60,960 bases of DNA from Sphingomonas sp. GC_Shp_5 (lineage in GTDB: Bacteria; Pseudomonadota; Alphaproteobacteria; Sphingomonadales; Sphingomonadaceae), in assembly GCF_026540855.1 (NCBI RefSeq), contig NZ_JALNUP010000023.1:1-60960 (forward strand). Reading direction: 5' to 3'. The notes under the pieces are model-generated. The model was given only the letters and a program-made list of their open reading frames with translations. It had not been told where the DNA came from and ran no database searches. The position numbers and the translations under genes were made by a program. Below, in pieces: positions 29,157 through 36,705 of the stretch (positions are counted from its first letter, which is position 1; every line of letters begins with the position of its first letter).

Positions 29157-29837
29157 GTGGAACCGATATTGTGGGGCATTGACGCGCTGGCGCGCGAATC
29201 CATGATGTTTGCCGCTGCCGGGCTGATCGTCGGTGGCGTCGACGATCTATTGGTCGATCTGTTCTTCATCGTGCGGCGGCTGACCTGGCATGGCCGGCGC
29301 CGCTACGCACTCGCGGACCTGCGCCAGCCCTCGGCGCCGGGACGGCTGGCGGTGTTCGTTGCCGCTTGGGACGAAGCCGCCGTGATCGGCGGCATGCTTG
29401 CGACCGCGCTCGATCGGTTCGACCATCCGGATTACCGGATTTACGTCGGGCTTTACCCCAATGATCCGGGCACGATCACTGCCGTTGCGCGGGTCGCCGC
29501 CGCCGACTCGCGGATCGTCATGGTGATCGGCAGCAAGGATGGCCCCACCACCAAGGCCGATTGCCTCAACAATCTCTGGCGCGCGCTGATCGACTCCGAT
29601 CGGCATGATGTTCAGTCGACCAAGGCGGTGGTGCTGCATGATGCCGAGGATGTCGTTCACCCAGGCGAATTGCGGGTGTTCGATGCCCTGATCGAGGGGC
29701 GGGCGGTGGTGCAATTGCCGGTGCTGCCGCTGATCAGGCCGGGCTATCTGGTCTCGGGCCATTATGCGGACGAGTTCGCCGAAACAAAATGTGCGTTACC
29801 GCACCTGTTGATGCTGTCGACAGGTGCGGCGCGTTGA
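29157..29837 (+). pseudogene. NfrB-like glycosyltransferase, 5' half interrupted by prophage
   Basis: The GTG at 29157 has GGGGGAG upstream. The product starts with a membrane helix region (MFAAAGLIVGGVDDLLVDLFFIV) and a family 2 glycosyltransferase core: FVAAWDEAAVIGGML, KADCLNNLW and VLHDAEDVVHP (a DxD-like site). This matches the N-terminal half of NfrB, the inner-membrane protein needed for phage N4 adsorption in E. coli. Native sequence ends at E209 (29781-29782); the last 17 codons are element DNA, ending at 29837. The rest of the gene is at 45451-46198. Confidence 0.88.
29773..29782 (+). other. attL core (left junction of the element)
   Basis: AGTTCGCCGA at the left junction corresponds to AGTTCGTTGA at 45441-45450, with eight of ten positions identical. 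Joining the flanks after the shared terminal GA restores the reading frame of the glycosyltransferase (…FAE then AHIIQMVV…), with the FAEAH-type sequence expected in this family. A short, partly matched core with a central dinucleotide fits large serine recombinases. Confidence 0.8.
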
Positions 29838-29868
29838 CAGTTGGTGGCATGCCATTGATGCAGCATGC

Positions 29869-30570
29869 ATGAAACTGCCGGTCGAACTCGAACGCCTCCT
29901 GGTTGCCGCCTTGGTAGTGTCGGAGGGCGATCTAGACCGGAGGTTAACCGCTCACGCGTTGTTGAAGCGATACAGCTTCGGGCGACAGCCATCCGGCTGG
30001 ATCATCGACGGGGTTAAGGAGCTTGGATCGCTAGGCCTTCTGGTCGATTACAATCGCGACGGGACTGACGAGGATCAGTTTGTACAACTGACAAGCTCAG
30101 GCGCTGCCAAGGCACTTCGGCTCGTGAACGCCGGCTTCACGCTTCGAATGACAACGCCGCACAGCGATGGCAGCACTTTTTCTGACGGCTCATCTTATGC
30201 TACAGAGGTGCTTGCGTCGGAGCTGCTTACAGGTGCCGATCAGACGGCCTATCGAGATACAGACACGCTGCGCGCAGATCTGGACAGCGAGGCGTATCAA
30301 GCAATTTCGCGTAGCTTCTCCGAGGCGATTGAGAAGGTAGCGGCAGATAACGCTGTTGAAGGCAGAGAGCTAATCCTCACTGACCTCCGCTATGCCCAGT
30401 CGCTGTGGGAGCGAGGCGAGTTTAAGCGCATCCAATTTAAGGCGGCAATCGCGCTCAACGTGGAGCTCGCGTGCGAGAAGATTGTGGAAGGCTACAGCTC
30501 CCTCGCTTTGCACGCCCTACTAACCCTCCTACAAAGTTTTGCCGCAACAGCGTGGGGCATACATTTCTAA
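29869..30570 (+). CDS. Hypothetical element-borne protein
   Basis: This is a 233-aa protein from the ATG at 29869; a GTG at 29824 in the same frame is possible. The N-terminal 70 residues look like a winged helix (ELERLLVAALVVSEGDL, then IIDGVKELGSLGLLVDY). The rest is helical, without known motifs. It is the first gene inside the left end of the element, a usual place for cargo or superinfection genes. Its GC is lower than the host's. The function is unknown. Confidence 0.65.
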   Translation: MKLPVELERLLVAALVVSEGDLDRRLTAHALLKRYSFGRQPSGWIIDGVKELGSLGLLVDYNRDGTDEDQFVQLTSSGAAKALRLVNAGFTLRMTTPHSDGSTFSDGSSYATEVLASELLTGADQTAYRDTDTLRADLDSEAYQAISRSFSEAIEKVAADNAVEGRELILTDLRYAQSLWERGEFKRIQFKAAIALNVELACEKIVEGYSSLALHALLTLLQSFAATAWGIHF

Positions 30571-30874
30571 ACCCTGCAACGAGCCTGGTGCTGAGCAAAC
30601 CAGCGCTTTAGCCGTGAAGCCGGAATGTCGTTCTTTATCAACACTAATTGCCGGTTTTGGCCGACGAACCCGCCCATTGTAGATCAATGACTTACTGGGA
30701 CCGGGGCATCTCGGTGAGCGACCAACCACGTCTTAAGGGTGCGCCATCATCGGTAGAATGCGGCCACTTGCACTGGAACGTCACCGGAGCGGCTAGGGTT
30801 CGCCCCACCGGTTACTTGTGGGCGATTGCAACGTGCGTTAAAGAAACTCGCTGCGGCGCCGTTAACATACACGA
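30571..30874. repeat. Gene-poor stretch with degenerate dispersed repeat
   Basis: No credible gene. From 30623 to 30705 it carries a degenerate sequence (GAATGTCGTT … ATCAATGACTTAC) that recurs at 32641-32720 (GAATGTCGTT … ATCAATGGCTTAC) and partly at 31745-31772 (ATCAATGAGTTAC). A further conserved-looking block, CACTTGCACTGGAACGTCA, lies near 30762-30780. These look like decayed intergenic repeats. Confidence 0.5.
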
Positions 30875-31246
30875 ATGTCCTGCAATTATAGATTCCTGAT
30901 CGATGAGCCGAACCGCTGTGTCCGCGTTCAGAGCGGAGGGATCTGGTGCCCTGCGGACGTACATCATTACACCCGGGAGTTCCGACGCCACGTTTTTCTC
31001 GCTCGGCGGCGGTTCGGTGACGTGAGGGTGCTTGTTGACGCCAGGGAGGCCGTCACAGACGCCCCTGGGGTGGCTCGCGGCCTTGCCGCGCTTGGAGCGC
31101 TGTTCGACAACCCCGGCGACCGCTTTGCCGTTGTCACACCGTCGAGCCTCAGAAAGCAGCAGGCGACCGGCGCAAAGCTGCCGACCACTGGCATGGCCTT
31201 CATTTCGCTCAACGCCGCCGAAACTTGGCTATTCGCTCACGATTGA
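30875..31246 (+). CDS. SpoIIAA/STAS-like small protein
   Basis: This 123-aa protein begins MSCNYRFLIDEPNRCVRV and has the layout of SpoIIAA-like or STAS-like domains: an initial beta hairpin, GGIWCPADVHHYTREFR, a helix, then VRVLVDAREAVTDAPGV and a final FAVVTPSSLRKQQA / FISLNAAETWLF. Such proteins are common as single genes in sphingomonads. No kinase or partner is adjacent, so the role is unknown. Confidence 0.65.
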   Translation: MSCNYRFLIDEPNRCVRVQSGGIWCPADVHHYTREFRRHVFLARRRFGDVRVLVDAREAVTDAPGVARGLAALGALFDNPGDRFAVVTPSSLRKQQATGAKLPTTGMAFISLNAAETWLFAHD

Positions 31247-31256
31247 CGCAAAATAG

Positions 31257-31547
31257 CTACAGCCATGCTGCGTTTCGCAGCTCCCAGCACCGAGCTAATA
31301 GCTCGAGTTCATCGCCCGCAAACCTGTTCGGCTTGGCACGTCGATCGGGGAGAGATATTGTTAAAGTCTCCAACGGCCAATTGCCCGACCGAACCGACTC
31401 TACCAATGCGGACAACGCTCCCGAAGAAAGTACTTCCCGCTCCAGGCCATGCTCGGAGCGCCACGCCCGCACTAGCACGCCTTCTTCTCGCCAGGGAATG
31501 TTGCGAGCCTGCGCCGCCACGATCGCATCAACCGCGCGCTTCGCCAT
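31257..31547 (-). CDS. Hypothetical protein
   Basis: This 96-aa basic protein starts at MAKRAVDAIVAAQARNIPW (ATG 31547), with an AGGA about nine bases upstream. It has no transmembrane helix or recognised domain. The frame stays open upstream to 31709, but that part overlaps a tRNA-like sequence and looks non-coding. It is convergent with the preceding gene (ten-base gap). Confidence 0.5.
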   Translation of the reverse strand: MAKRAVDAIVAAQARNIPWREEGVLVRAWRSEHGLEREVLSSGALSALVESVRSGNWPLETLTISLPDRRAKPNRFAGDELELLARCWELRNAAWL

Positions 31548-31563
31548 TCTTGGGGATCCTACC

Positions 31564-31614
31564 GATGTAACACGACGAGCTCGACCAACTGAGCTAATCG
31601 TTCCCTCGCGGGAG
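31564..31614 (-). other. tRNA-like relic (D-arm and part of an anticodon arm)
   Basis: Read on the minus strand, this contains GATTAGCTCAGTTGGTCGAGC, a near-perfect D-arm with preceding TA, followed by a sequence resembling the anticodon arm of a tRNA-Val with TAC in place (GTGTTACATC). The anticodon stem does not pair well and there is no T-arm or 3' acceptor, so it is not a functional tRNA. It is probably a fragment left by an earlier integration or recombination. Confidence 0.45.
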
Positions 31615-31874
31615 AGCCGCGTAATATCGGCATTTTGGACCGCGGCAAGGGGCCGTCTCACGGGCTTTGCAGGGCCAAAGTGAGGCGGCGGGACACGGGA
31701 GTCCCGCACAACGAATTTTGCCGCTTTCCTCCTCCACCGGCGCGTTGCAGATCAATGAGTTACAGCTGCTCGGGCAACCCCGCGGCCGCCGTCAGCACTT
31801 GTCACCGTTCGAATGCTGTTGCGGCAGATCCAGTGACGCGGTTATCGACGCTTTCTCTACAAGGGGGTTTGAAC
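31615..31874. other. Gene-poor stretch inside the element
   Basis: No credible gene. A copy of the ATCAATGAGTTAC repeat lies near 31745-31772, and an inverted sequence GGACACGGGAGTCCC lies near 31691-31705. The promoter of the small lipoprotein gene at 31875 is probably in its last 100 bases. Confidence 0.4.
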
Positions 31875-32144
31875 ATGAAGAAGGTTTTCGCTCTAGCCGT
31901 CTCGACGGCCCTGCTGTCGCTCGCAGCCTGTCACACGAGCCCGCGCGAGCAGGCGGCTGACAACATCGAAGCCAACACCGAGGCCGTTGCAGACAACCTT
32001 GAGGACGCTGGCGACGCCGCGGGCAACTCGACTGTCGAGGACATGCTGGACAACCGGGCCGACGCAGTGCGTGCGACCGGCCAGAACCAGGCAGAAGATA
32101 TGCGGACTCACGACGCAGACACCAATCTGTCGAACGGCATCTAA
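31875..32144 (+). CDS. Small lipoprotein
   Basis: This 89-aa protein starts MKKVFALAVSTALLSLAACHTS, with a signal peptide and lipobox LAAC (Cys19). The mature part is acidic, rich in Ala, Asp and Asn, with repeats such as NIEANTEAVADNLEDAGDAAGN, and is probably helical. An AGGGGG Shine-Dalgarno lies upstream. It ends before a strong terminator, so it is a single-gene unit. Prophages often carry such lipoproteins as lysogenic-conversion genes, but the function is not known. Confidence 0.75.
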   Translation: MKKVFALAVSTALLSLAACHTSPREQAADNIEANTEAVADNLEDAGDAAGNSTVEDMLDNRADAVRATGQNQAEDMRTHDADTNLSNGI

Positions 32145-32197
32145 CACCGCCAATACTACTGTCTGCCAAGGTCGCTCCCTAGAGCACCTTCAACTGA

Positions 32198-32230
32198 AAG
32201 GCGTCCGAGCTATTCGGGCGCCTTTTTTAT
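32198..32230 (+). terminator. Rho-independent terminator after small lipoprotein gene
   Basis: Stem GGCGTCCGA / TCGGGCGCC (one G-T pair) with loop GCTAT, followed by TTTTTT. It lies 55 bp after the lipoprotein stop. Confidence 0.85.
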
Positions 32231-32269
32231 GAGTGGTGATTGGCGCCGAAGCTCCAATAGGCCGTGGGC

Positions 32270-32479
32270 TCACTGGCTACCTGGCGTTTTCCTCCGCTTT
32301 TTGGAAAACGCTTCAAGATGGTGAGCTGTCGCTTCAAGATCGGCAGCAAGGCGCTCTAGTGCTCGCTCGGCGCCCAAGCGTTCAAGGCCGTCCCGCTCGT
32401 CGACCGTACGAGGAGGCTTGGCCCTCATCCTCGCGAGCCGCGCGGCCATACGAAGAGTTTCTGGATCAGGATCGGCCAT
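32270..32479 (-). CDS. Small hypothetical protein, basic and helical
   Basis: This 69-aa protein starts MADPDPETLRMAARLARM. It is strongly charged with a probable long helix (ERALERLAADLEATAHHLEAF) and a basic tail (KKRRK). There is no known family. An in-frame ATG at 32497 would add six residues. Small size and isolation keep the confidence low. Confidence 0.4.
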   Translation of the reverse strand: MADPDPETLRMAARLARMRAKPPRTVDERDGLERLGAERALERLAADLEATAHHLEAFSKKRRKTPGSQ

Positions 32480-32520
32480 GCTGCTGTCGTACCACAATCT
32501 GCAGCGGCATGGGTGACGTT

Positions 32521-32582
32521 CCGACCGGGACCTTGGAAAGCATGACTTTCTGCGGCTCTCCAGTGTCTAACCTGCTCGAAAG
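32521..32582 (+). repeat. 62-bp direct repeat, copy 1
   Basis: It is about 82% identical over 62 bp to 33211-33272; both end in GTGTCTAACCTGCTCGAAAG. Neither copy is within a credible gene. Copy 1 is followed about 60 bp later by a copy of the GAATGTCGTT-type repeat. Confidence 0.7.
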
Positions 32583-32640
32583 CCGCCACGACAACCCGAG
32601 GCGTCCAGGCACCGGTGTCTACCCAGACCGTCGTAGAGTC

Positions 32641-32720
32641 GAATGTCGTTTGCTCCAATGCCAGTTGCCCCTTCCGACCATCAGTCCGTGCCTTTCCAAA
32701 TCAATGGCTTACGGGCCGAG
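32641..32720 (+). repeat. Degenerate dispersed repeat, second copy
   Basis: It starts GAATGTCGTTTGCTCC and contains ATCAATGGCTTACGGG, paralleling 30623-30705. Both copies are non-coding and upstream of small genes. Origin unknown. Confidence 0.5.
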
Positions 32721-32819
32721 CGGGCAGCTCGAAAGCTTCCATCTGTCGCAAATCTTTACATCTCGGTAGACTTTGGCCATTAAACCCCCGAGAGGCCAAA
32801 CCTCATTTAGGAGATCAAC

Positions 32820-33065
32820 ATGATCCGTAAGTACCTCGCAGCCGTCGCTGCCACTGCACTCGTCGCCACCCCGGTCGTCGCAGCTCCGGCCAAGCCCGCT
32901 GCCAACCTTTCGGTTTCGAAGTCGGTTCGCGCGTCGGCACCTTCGGCGCAGAAGAGCAAGATTGGTGGCGGTAGCGCCCTGATCGCTGTGCTCGCAGCGG
33001 CTGCTGTTGGTGCAGGCATTTACGTTGCCGTCGACAAGAACGACGACGACGCAGACAGCAACTAA
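32820..33065 (+). CDS. Small secreted or membrane protein with signal peptide
   Basis: This 81-aa protein begins MIRKYLAAVAATALVATPVVAA, a clear signal peptide. A second hydrophobic segment (about residues 52-70, SALIAVLAAAAVGAGIYVAV) is followed by an acidic tail DKNDDDADSN. An AGGAG motif lies six bases before the ATG. The likely topology is periplasmic N-terminus, one membrane helix and an acidic cytoplasmic end. The family is not recognised. Confidence 0.75.
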   Translation: MIRKYLAAVAATALVATPVVAAPAKPAANLSVSKSVRASAPSAQKSKIGGGSALIAVLAAAAVGAGIYVAVDKNDDDADSN

Positions 33066-33620
33066 GAGACCCGGCCAGCGTCGTTGCAACTCCCAAGACG
33101 CCGTTGAAGCTGGCTAGGAAGCACCCCGAAAGGTGAGTGCGCGCAAAGGGGGCTACGGCCTCCTTTGTTGTGTCTGTCCAAGCGGGACGGCCATAAGTCG
33201 CCGGACGACTTCGACCGGGATTATGGAAAGCGGAGCTTTCTGCACCTCTCCGGTGTCTAACCTGCTCGAAAGTGTCGACGGAAAAGCTGCGACGTCGAAC
33301 ACCGACCTCTAACCGGATGGGTAATTGGTATCGGATGGCGATTTTCTCTCGCAGTTTCAGCCTTTGTGGTTCAGACTTTCGATATATCGCCATCTTTCAA
33401 ACAGCTCTGTTCGTTACGGCCTGACAGCACCGGGCCGAGAGGGTATACGTCGCACATGAGTAGCCTGACTATCACCATGGTGACATTTGGGGCAGCATTG
33501 ATCGCCGGCAGTTTTATCGGCTATCGAAGACGCCCGCGCTGAGCTTCGCTCGTGGCCACGGCTACGCGCTGAATATGTTTGTGCCATGATCGAGAAGGAC
33601 ATGGGCCAAGATGACGAGAG
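33066..33620. other. Gene-poor stretch with 62-bp repeat and a possible micro-ORF
   Basis: It holds the second 62-bp repeat (33211-33272). A 28-codon ORF at 33456-33542 would encode a hydrophobic peptide (MVTFGAALIAGSFIGYRRRPR), which may be a real small membrane peptide but lacks a good ribosome site. Nothing else credible is seen. Confidence 0.4.
33211..33272 (+). repeat. 62-bp direct repeat, copy 2
   Basis: Partner of 32521-32582, with about 11 mismatches in 62 positions. It lies 145 bp downstream of the small secreted protein gene. Confidence 0.7.
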
Positions 33621-33857
33621 CTAAATAGGCCAGCCTTCGATGGCGAACTTCACGATCAAGATGCCGGCAGTCGCCGCAGCGGCGCACAGGCCCGCCGTTG
33701 GCCATCCAGCCTGCCTAGAAGCAAAAGGCATGGCCGCAGCGAGGATCAAGAAGCCGGCAATCTGAAACCGGCTTTCAAAGTGCTGCAGCATTATCCTGCA
33801 CACCATGCCTGCGAAAAGGAATGCAACAGGGAGCAGCACGGAGGTTAACGAGCGCAT
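33621..33857 (-). CDS. Small membrane protein
   Basis: This 78-aa, very hydrophobic protein has two to three membrane segments (LLPVAFLFAGMVCRIML, IAGFLILAAAMPFA and GLCAAAATAGILIVKFA). The start is the ATG at 33857. There is no known family and no partner gene. It might be a holin-like or conversion protein, but that cannot be decided from sequence. Confidence 0.5.
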   Translation of the reverse strand: MRSLTSVLLPVAFLFAGMVCRIMLQHFESRFQIAGFLILAAAMPFASRQAGWPTAGLCAAAATAGILIVKFAIEGWPI

Positions 33858-34331
33858 TCACCGCGCTTAGCGGGCTATTGCCGTTGGGCGACAACATGTC
33901 GCTCACCCCGCGATAGTAATCTGTCGTGAAAGCGACCCGAGGGCTTCAGCACCGTCACGTCGATGAAGCCGACGCCCGGCCGGCCGCCTTTCAGCCATAC
34001 CGTCCGCCGGGAGTCATTGGACGATGTGCCCCGCTCGATGTCGGCGATCCTGCCCCCGCCAGGCTTCAGCCGGATGCGCCTGCGAGCATTGGCTCAGCGT
34101 GTCCGAGCGCGCCCTTGGGTCCGCGAGCTATAGGGGGGGGGCTGTGGCTGATCGCCGTCGCCGCCGGATCGCCAACAACCAAGAAGCATTGGTCACCTCA
34201 GGCGCAGTGTTGCCATGAAGCAACGCTACCTGTGCTTTCTCTGTCGCGGCGGAAACCGTTGAAGCTCTGCAGGGTTACCTACCGCGAAGACCAGCCCAGA
34301 CGGGGCGGTCGTTCGAGTGAGGTTGTGTAAA
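33858..34331. other. Gene-poor stretch, possible decayed coding remnant
   Basis: No intact gene is seen. On the minus strand, about 33880-34085 stays open without a start and reads like the end of a protein (…WLKGGRPGVGFIDVTVL…), possibly a truncated gene. A run of nine G near 34132-34140 is unusual. Confidence 0.35.
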
Positions 34332-34907
34332 ATGAAGAAGCTGCTTTTCGCGGTGGCCGCTGCCGCTTCCCTGATCCCTGCTATGGCTTGCGCGCAGGAG
34401 ACCACCCAGGATGGTTCGCGCGCGTTCGGCATCGATCCCTACGTAGGTGTCATGGGTGGCTACGAGGGCTTCGACAGCGATCCAGGTCACGGCATCCCCT
34501 TCTCGCCCGCCGGTAATCGCCTGAAGGGCGGCCTGGTCGACGGCGTTGCTGGCGTCAACGTGCCGCTCGGCTCGTTCTTTGTCGGTGTTGAAGGCAATGC
34601 TACCAAGGGTTTCTCGGGTGACATCGACTGGGAGTATGGCGTGCATGGCCGGGTGGGCGTGCGTGCAGGTGAGACCGGGCTGTTCTACGGCAAGGTAGGC
34701 TATCGTTGGGTGAACTTCGATCGCTACGGCCGTGACAGCGGCGATTACGGGCGCATCTCCTATGGCGTTGGTGGCGAATTCGGGCCCAAGGCCATCGGCC
34801 TTGATGGCCTGGTGAAGAAGGAGGGCGTGCGCTTCCGCACCGAGGTGTCCACGACGGGGAACTTCGACACGGTGCGCCCGATGTTTGGCATCGTCGGCCA
34901 CTTCTAA
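34332..34907 (+). CDS. Outer-membrane beta-barrel protein
   Basis: This 191-aa protein has a signal peptide (MKKLLFAVAAAASLIPAMACA) and alternating strands typical of small OmpA/opacity-type porins: DPYVGVMGGYEGFDS, GVNVPLGSFFVGVEGN, GRVGVRAGETGLFYGKVGYRW and a final strand VRPMFGIVGHF ending in Phe, the usual C-terminal barrel signal. The ATG at 34332 is chosen over a GTG-like start at 34317 because the signal peptide begins there. It is a single-gene unit followed by a strong terminator. It may alter the surface of the lysogen. Confidence 0.8.
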   Translation: MKKLLFAVAAAASLIPAMACAQETTQDGSRAFGIDPYVGVMGGYEGFDSDPGHGIPFSPAGNRLKGGLVDGVAGVNVPLGSFFVGVEGNATKGFSGDIDWEYGVHGRVGVRAGETGLFYGKVGYRWVNFDRYGRDSGDYGRISYGVGGEFGPKAIGLDGLVKKEGVRFRTEVSTTGNFDTVRPMFGIVGHF

Positions 34908-34936
34908 CCCACAAGCACGAACCGTCTGAATGGAAG

Positions 34937-34968
34937 GGCTCCGAACCATTGGTTCGGAGCCTTTTTTA
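34937..34968 (+). terminator. Rho-independent terminator after the beta-barrel gene
   Basis: A perfect 11-base stem GGCTCCGAACC / GGTTCGGAGCC with loop ATT is followed by TTTTTTATT. It is one of the clearest terminators in the window. Confidence 0.92.
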
Positions 34969-35276
34969 TTCTTTGCGGCGGCGGCCAGACGTCGCTGGGT
35001 GGGTGGCGACGGTCACGCGGGGCGCGAAGCTTATGCGCGGAGCGTTCGGGCCGAGGGTGCCGATCGAATAAGATGCCGGTCAGAGTGACGACAAGCATGA
35101 TAGCCCGGCAGGTCGCATCATCGGCTACAAGGTTGATGATCCGCCTTTGGTGATCGTGATCCAGAACAGCTCGGCAAAGATACCGATGATGAAGCCTATC
35201 TCGCGGATCATGCTGTTTTCCGAAGCTGTTTTAAGTCGGGGCTGAGTGGCGTGCGCTCCACGTATCTCGGGCGGCA
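34969..35276. other. Stretch between terminator and Rz1, with a possible micro-ORF
   Basis: A 28-codon minus-strand ORF at 35125-35211 would encode MIREIGFIIGIFAELFWITI plus a short tail, a single hydrophobic helix. It lies at the downstream end of the lysis cassette and could be a small lysis peptide, but there is no clear ribosome site. Nothing else credible is seen. Confidence 0.35.
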
Positions 35277-35624
35277 TCAGTGCGGGCAATCCTCCGGAGC
35301 CGAGCCGGTCGAGATCAGCGCCGAGGTGCATCGCCGTTCGAGCTTCACGCCGGCCGCGCGATTGTTGCCGCGCTCGACGGCCGCAACGGCCGATGCAGTC
35401 AGCTCTAGCAGTTCGCCTAGCCAACCGCGATCGACCGTCACCAGTTCGCCCGTCTTCCTGGCGGACAGCGCTGGCAGGCGTTCCGTCTTGGTCAGCTCAG
35501 GGGACAGCGTCGGCCGCTCGGTTCGCGCGAGCGATGCCGGCGTTGAGGCTGTCGCGCAGGCCGTCGACAGGAGCGGCAGGGACAGGAGCGCCAGCAGGTG
35601 CAGGCGGGACGGCGTCGAGCGCAT
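35277..35624 (-). CDS. Rz1-like outer-membrane spanin lipoprotein
   Basis: This 115-aa protein is encoded partly inside the Rz gene in another frame, the hallmark Rz/Rz1 arrangement. It starts MRSTPSRLHLLALLSLPLLSTACATAS, with a lipobox STAC. The mature part is proline/threonine-rich at first (TPASLARTERPTLSPELT), then charged. It would pair with Rz to bridge inner and outer membranes and finish lysis. Confidence 0.75.
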   Translation of the reverse strand: MRSTPSRLHLLALLSLPLLSTACATASTPASLARTERPTLSPELTKTERLPALSARKTGELVTVDRGWLGELLELTASAVAAVERGNNRAAGVKLERRCTSALISTGSAPEDCPH

Positions 35625-35883
35625 CGCGAAGATCCTTGATCGTGGTCTGGAGGGCGGCGGTGGATAGATCGTCGGCACGGGCGACGTGCTTGGCGATCGA
35701 GGCCGCGGCATCTTTGGCGGCGCGCTCGTCGGTCCGGGCGTCGGCCACAGCCGCGGTGTGGCGATGTTCGGTCTTCGCCTCGACCTTGGCGCTGCCGGCG
35801 GTCTCGCCATGATGATAGACGCCGTAGGTCGCCGCGAGGATGGCGAGCACGGCTGCGACGATGAGAATGAGGCGCGGGCTCAT
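35497..35883 (-). CDS. Rz-like inner-membrane spanin
   Basis: This 128-aa protein has an N-terminal anchor (MSPRLILIVAAVLAILAATYGVYHHG) followed by a long charged helix (residues 30-95, rich in Ala, Asp, Glu and Lys) and a proline-rich tail (VPPAPAGAPVPAAPVD). This is the i-spanin layout. It overlaps the endolysin stop in an ATGA and its 3' part overlaps Rz1 in another frame. Confidence 0.8.
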   Translation of the reverse strand: MSPRLILIVAAVLAILAATYGVYHHGETAGSAKVEAKTEHRHTAAVADARTDERAAKDAAASIAKHVARADDLSTAALQTTIKDLRDALDAVPPAPAGAPVPAAPVDGLRDSLNAGIARANRAADAVP

Positions 35884-36443
35884 GCTGCCAGATCCTTGAG
35901 GCAGATTACCCGCTCGCGCGCGCGCCGCGTCACCAGCCCCGCCACGACGCGACCGCCCGCCTTGTTGAACAGCGGGAAGCGGTCGCAGCCGGCGCGCCAC
36001 TGGCCGGCATTCCAGAGCCGGGCGATGCTCGAACGGCAGACTCCGGCCGAGCCGATGTTGAACGACAGGTCGACCGCGGCGATCGCCTGGTTCGGCCGGC
36101 CGTAGAGCTTGGGCATGCATTTGATCAGCGGCTCGGCGTGGGCGATCAGCTCCTGCTCCAGCAGATCTTCGCACTGCTGATCGGTGAACCTCATGCCGAG
36201 CTTCACGCCCTTGGTGATGCCGTCGCAGGCTGTCGGCACGTTCACGATGTCGAGATATGCAGTAAGATACTGCCGGCCGGCGACATGCTGGACCGTGATC
36301 GAGCTGTCGGGCTGGACGGTCGCCTTGACGGTTCGCCCGCTCTCCTCCTTCGGCACCATGACTAACAGGGCGACCGCGGCGGTGACCGAGCCGATCACGC
36401 CGGCGAGCGTCTTCTTGCCGACAGGCTTGTTACCGACTGCCAT
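35880..36443 (-). CDS. Phage endolysin, GH24 lysozyme with SAR-type N-terminus
   Basis: This 187-aa muramidase-like protein begins with a weak hydrophobic signal-anchor (LAGVIGSVTAAVALLVMV, residues 13-30) typical of signal-anchor-release endolysins. The lysozyme domain includes YLTAYLDIVNVPTACDGIT, RFTDQQCEDLLEQEL, AAVDLSFNIGSAGVCRSS and FNKAGGRVVAGLVTRRARERVIC. The Asp and Thr of the catalytic region are visible, but the Glu expected about nine residues before the Asp appears as Gly (AGRQYLTAY). It overlaps the holin-like gene and Rz. Confidence 0.85.
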   Translation of the reverse strand: MAVGNKPVGKKTLAGVIGSVTAAVALLVMVPKEESGRTVKATVQPDSSITVQHVAGRQYLTAYLDIVNVPTACDGITKGVKLGMRFTDQQCEDLLEQELIAHAEPLIKCMPKLYGRPNQAIAAVDLSFNIGSAGVCRSSIARLWNAGQWRAGCDRFPLFNKAGGRVVAGLVTRRARERVICLKDLAA

Positions 36444-36705
36444 CGCTCGCCCCTTCCGCTGCGGCTTGCGCCTTGGGCTGCGGGATCAGCCGCACGAGGA
36501 TCACCAGGGCGAACAGGACAAAGCCCACCCAGGTGCCGGCGCGCTCGGGAACGAAGCCGCGGACCTCGGCGGGCATCATGTTCCAGAGCGCCAGCATCTG
36601 GTCGGGGAACGCCGCCACGGCACCCCAGAGGATGGAGCCGAGCGCGGAGATGCGCACGGACCAGAGGCGCAGCGCCTGCTGGCGCCAGCCGTCGATCAGT
36701 TTCAT
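36430..36705 (-). CDS. Holin-like phage protein
   Basis: This 91-aa protein has two hydrophobic segments (about 20-35 and 58-76, WVGFVLFALVILVRLIP) and a polar C-terminus rich in Gln, Ala and Ser. The opening MKLIDGWRQQALRLWSVR is often seen in small membrane proteins next to phage endolysins. It overlaps the endolysin start by 14 bases, which supports a role as holin for release or activation of the lysozyme. Confidence 0.72.
   Translation of the reverse strand: MKLIDGWRQQALRLWSVRISALGSILWGAVAAFPDQMLALWNMMPAEVRGFVPERAGTWVGFVLFALVILVRLIPQPKAQAAAEGASDGSR

Noticed and set aside
31635..31874. 5' extension of the small lipoprotein ORF
   Set aside because: The signal peptide and Shine-Dalgarno place the start at 31875; the extension would bury the signal sequence.
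33926..34330. 134-codon plus-strand ORF
   Set aside because: It runs through a run of nine G, has no ribosome site and reads as low-complexity Pro/Ala. It is treated as a gene-poor stretch.
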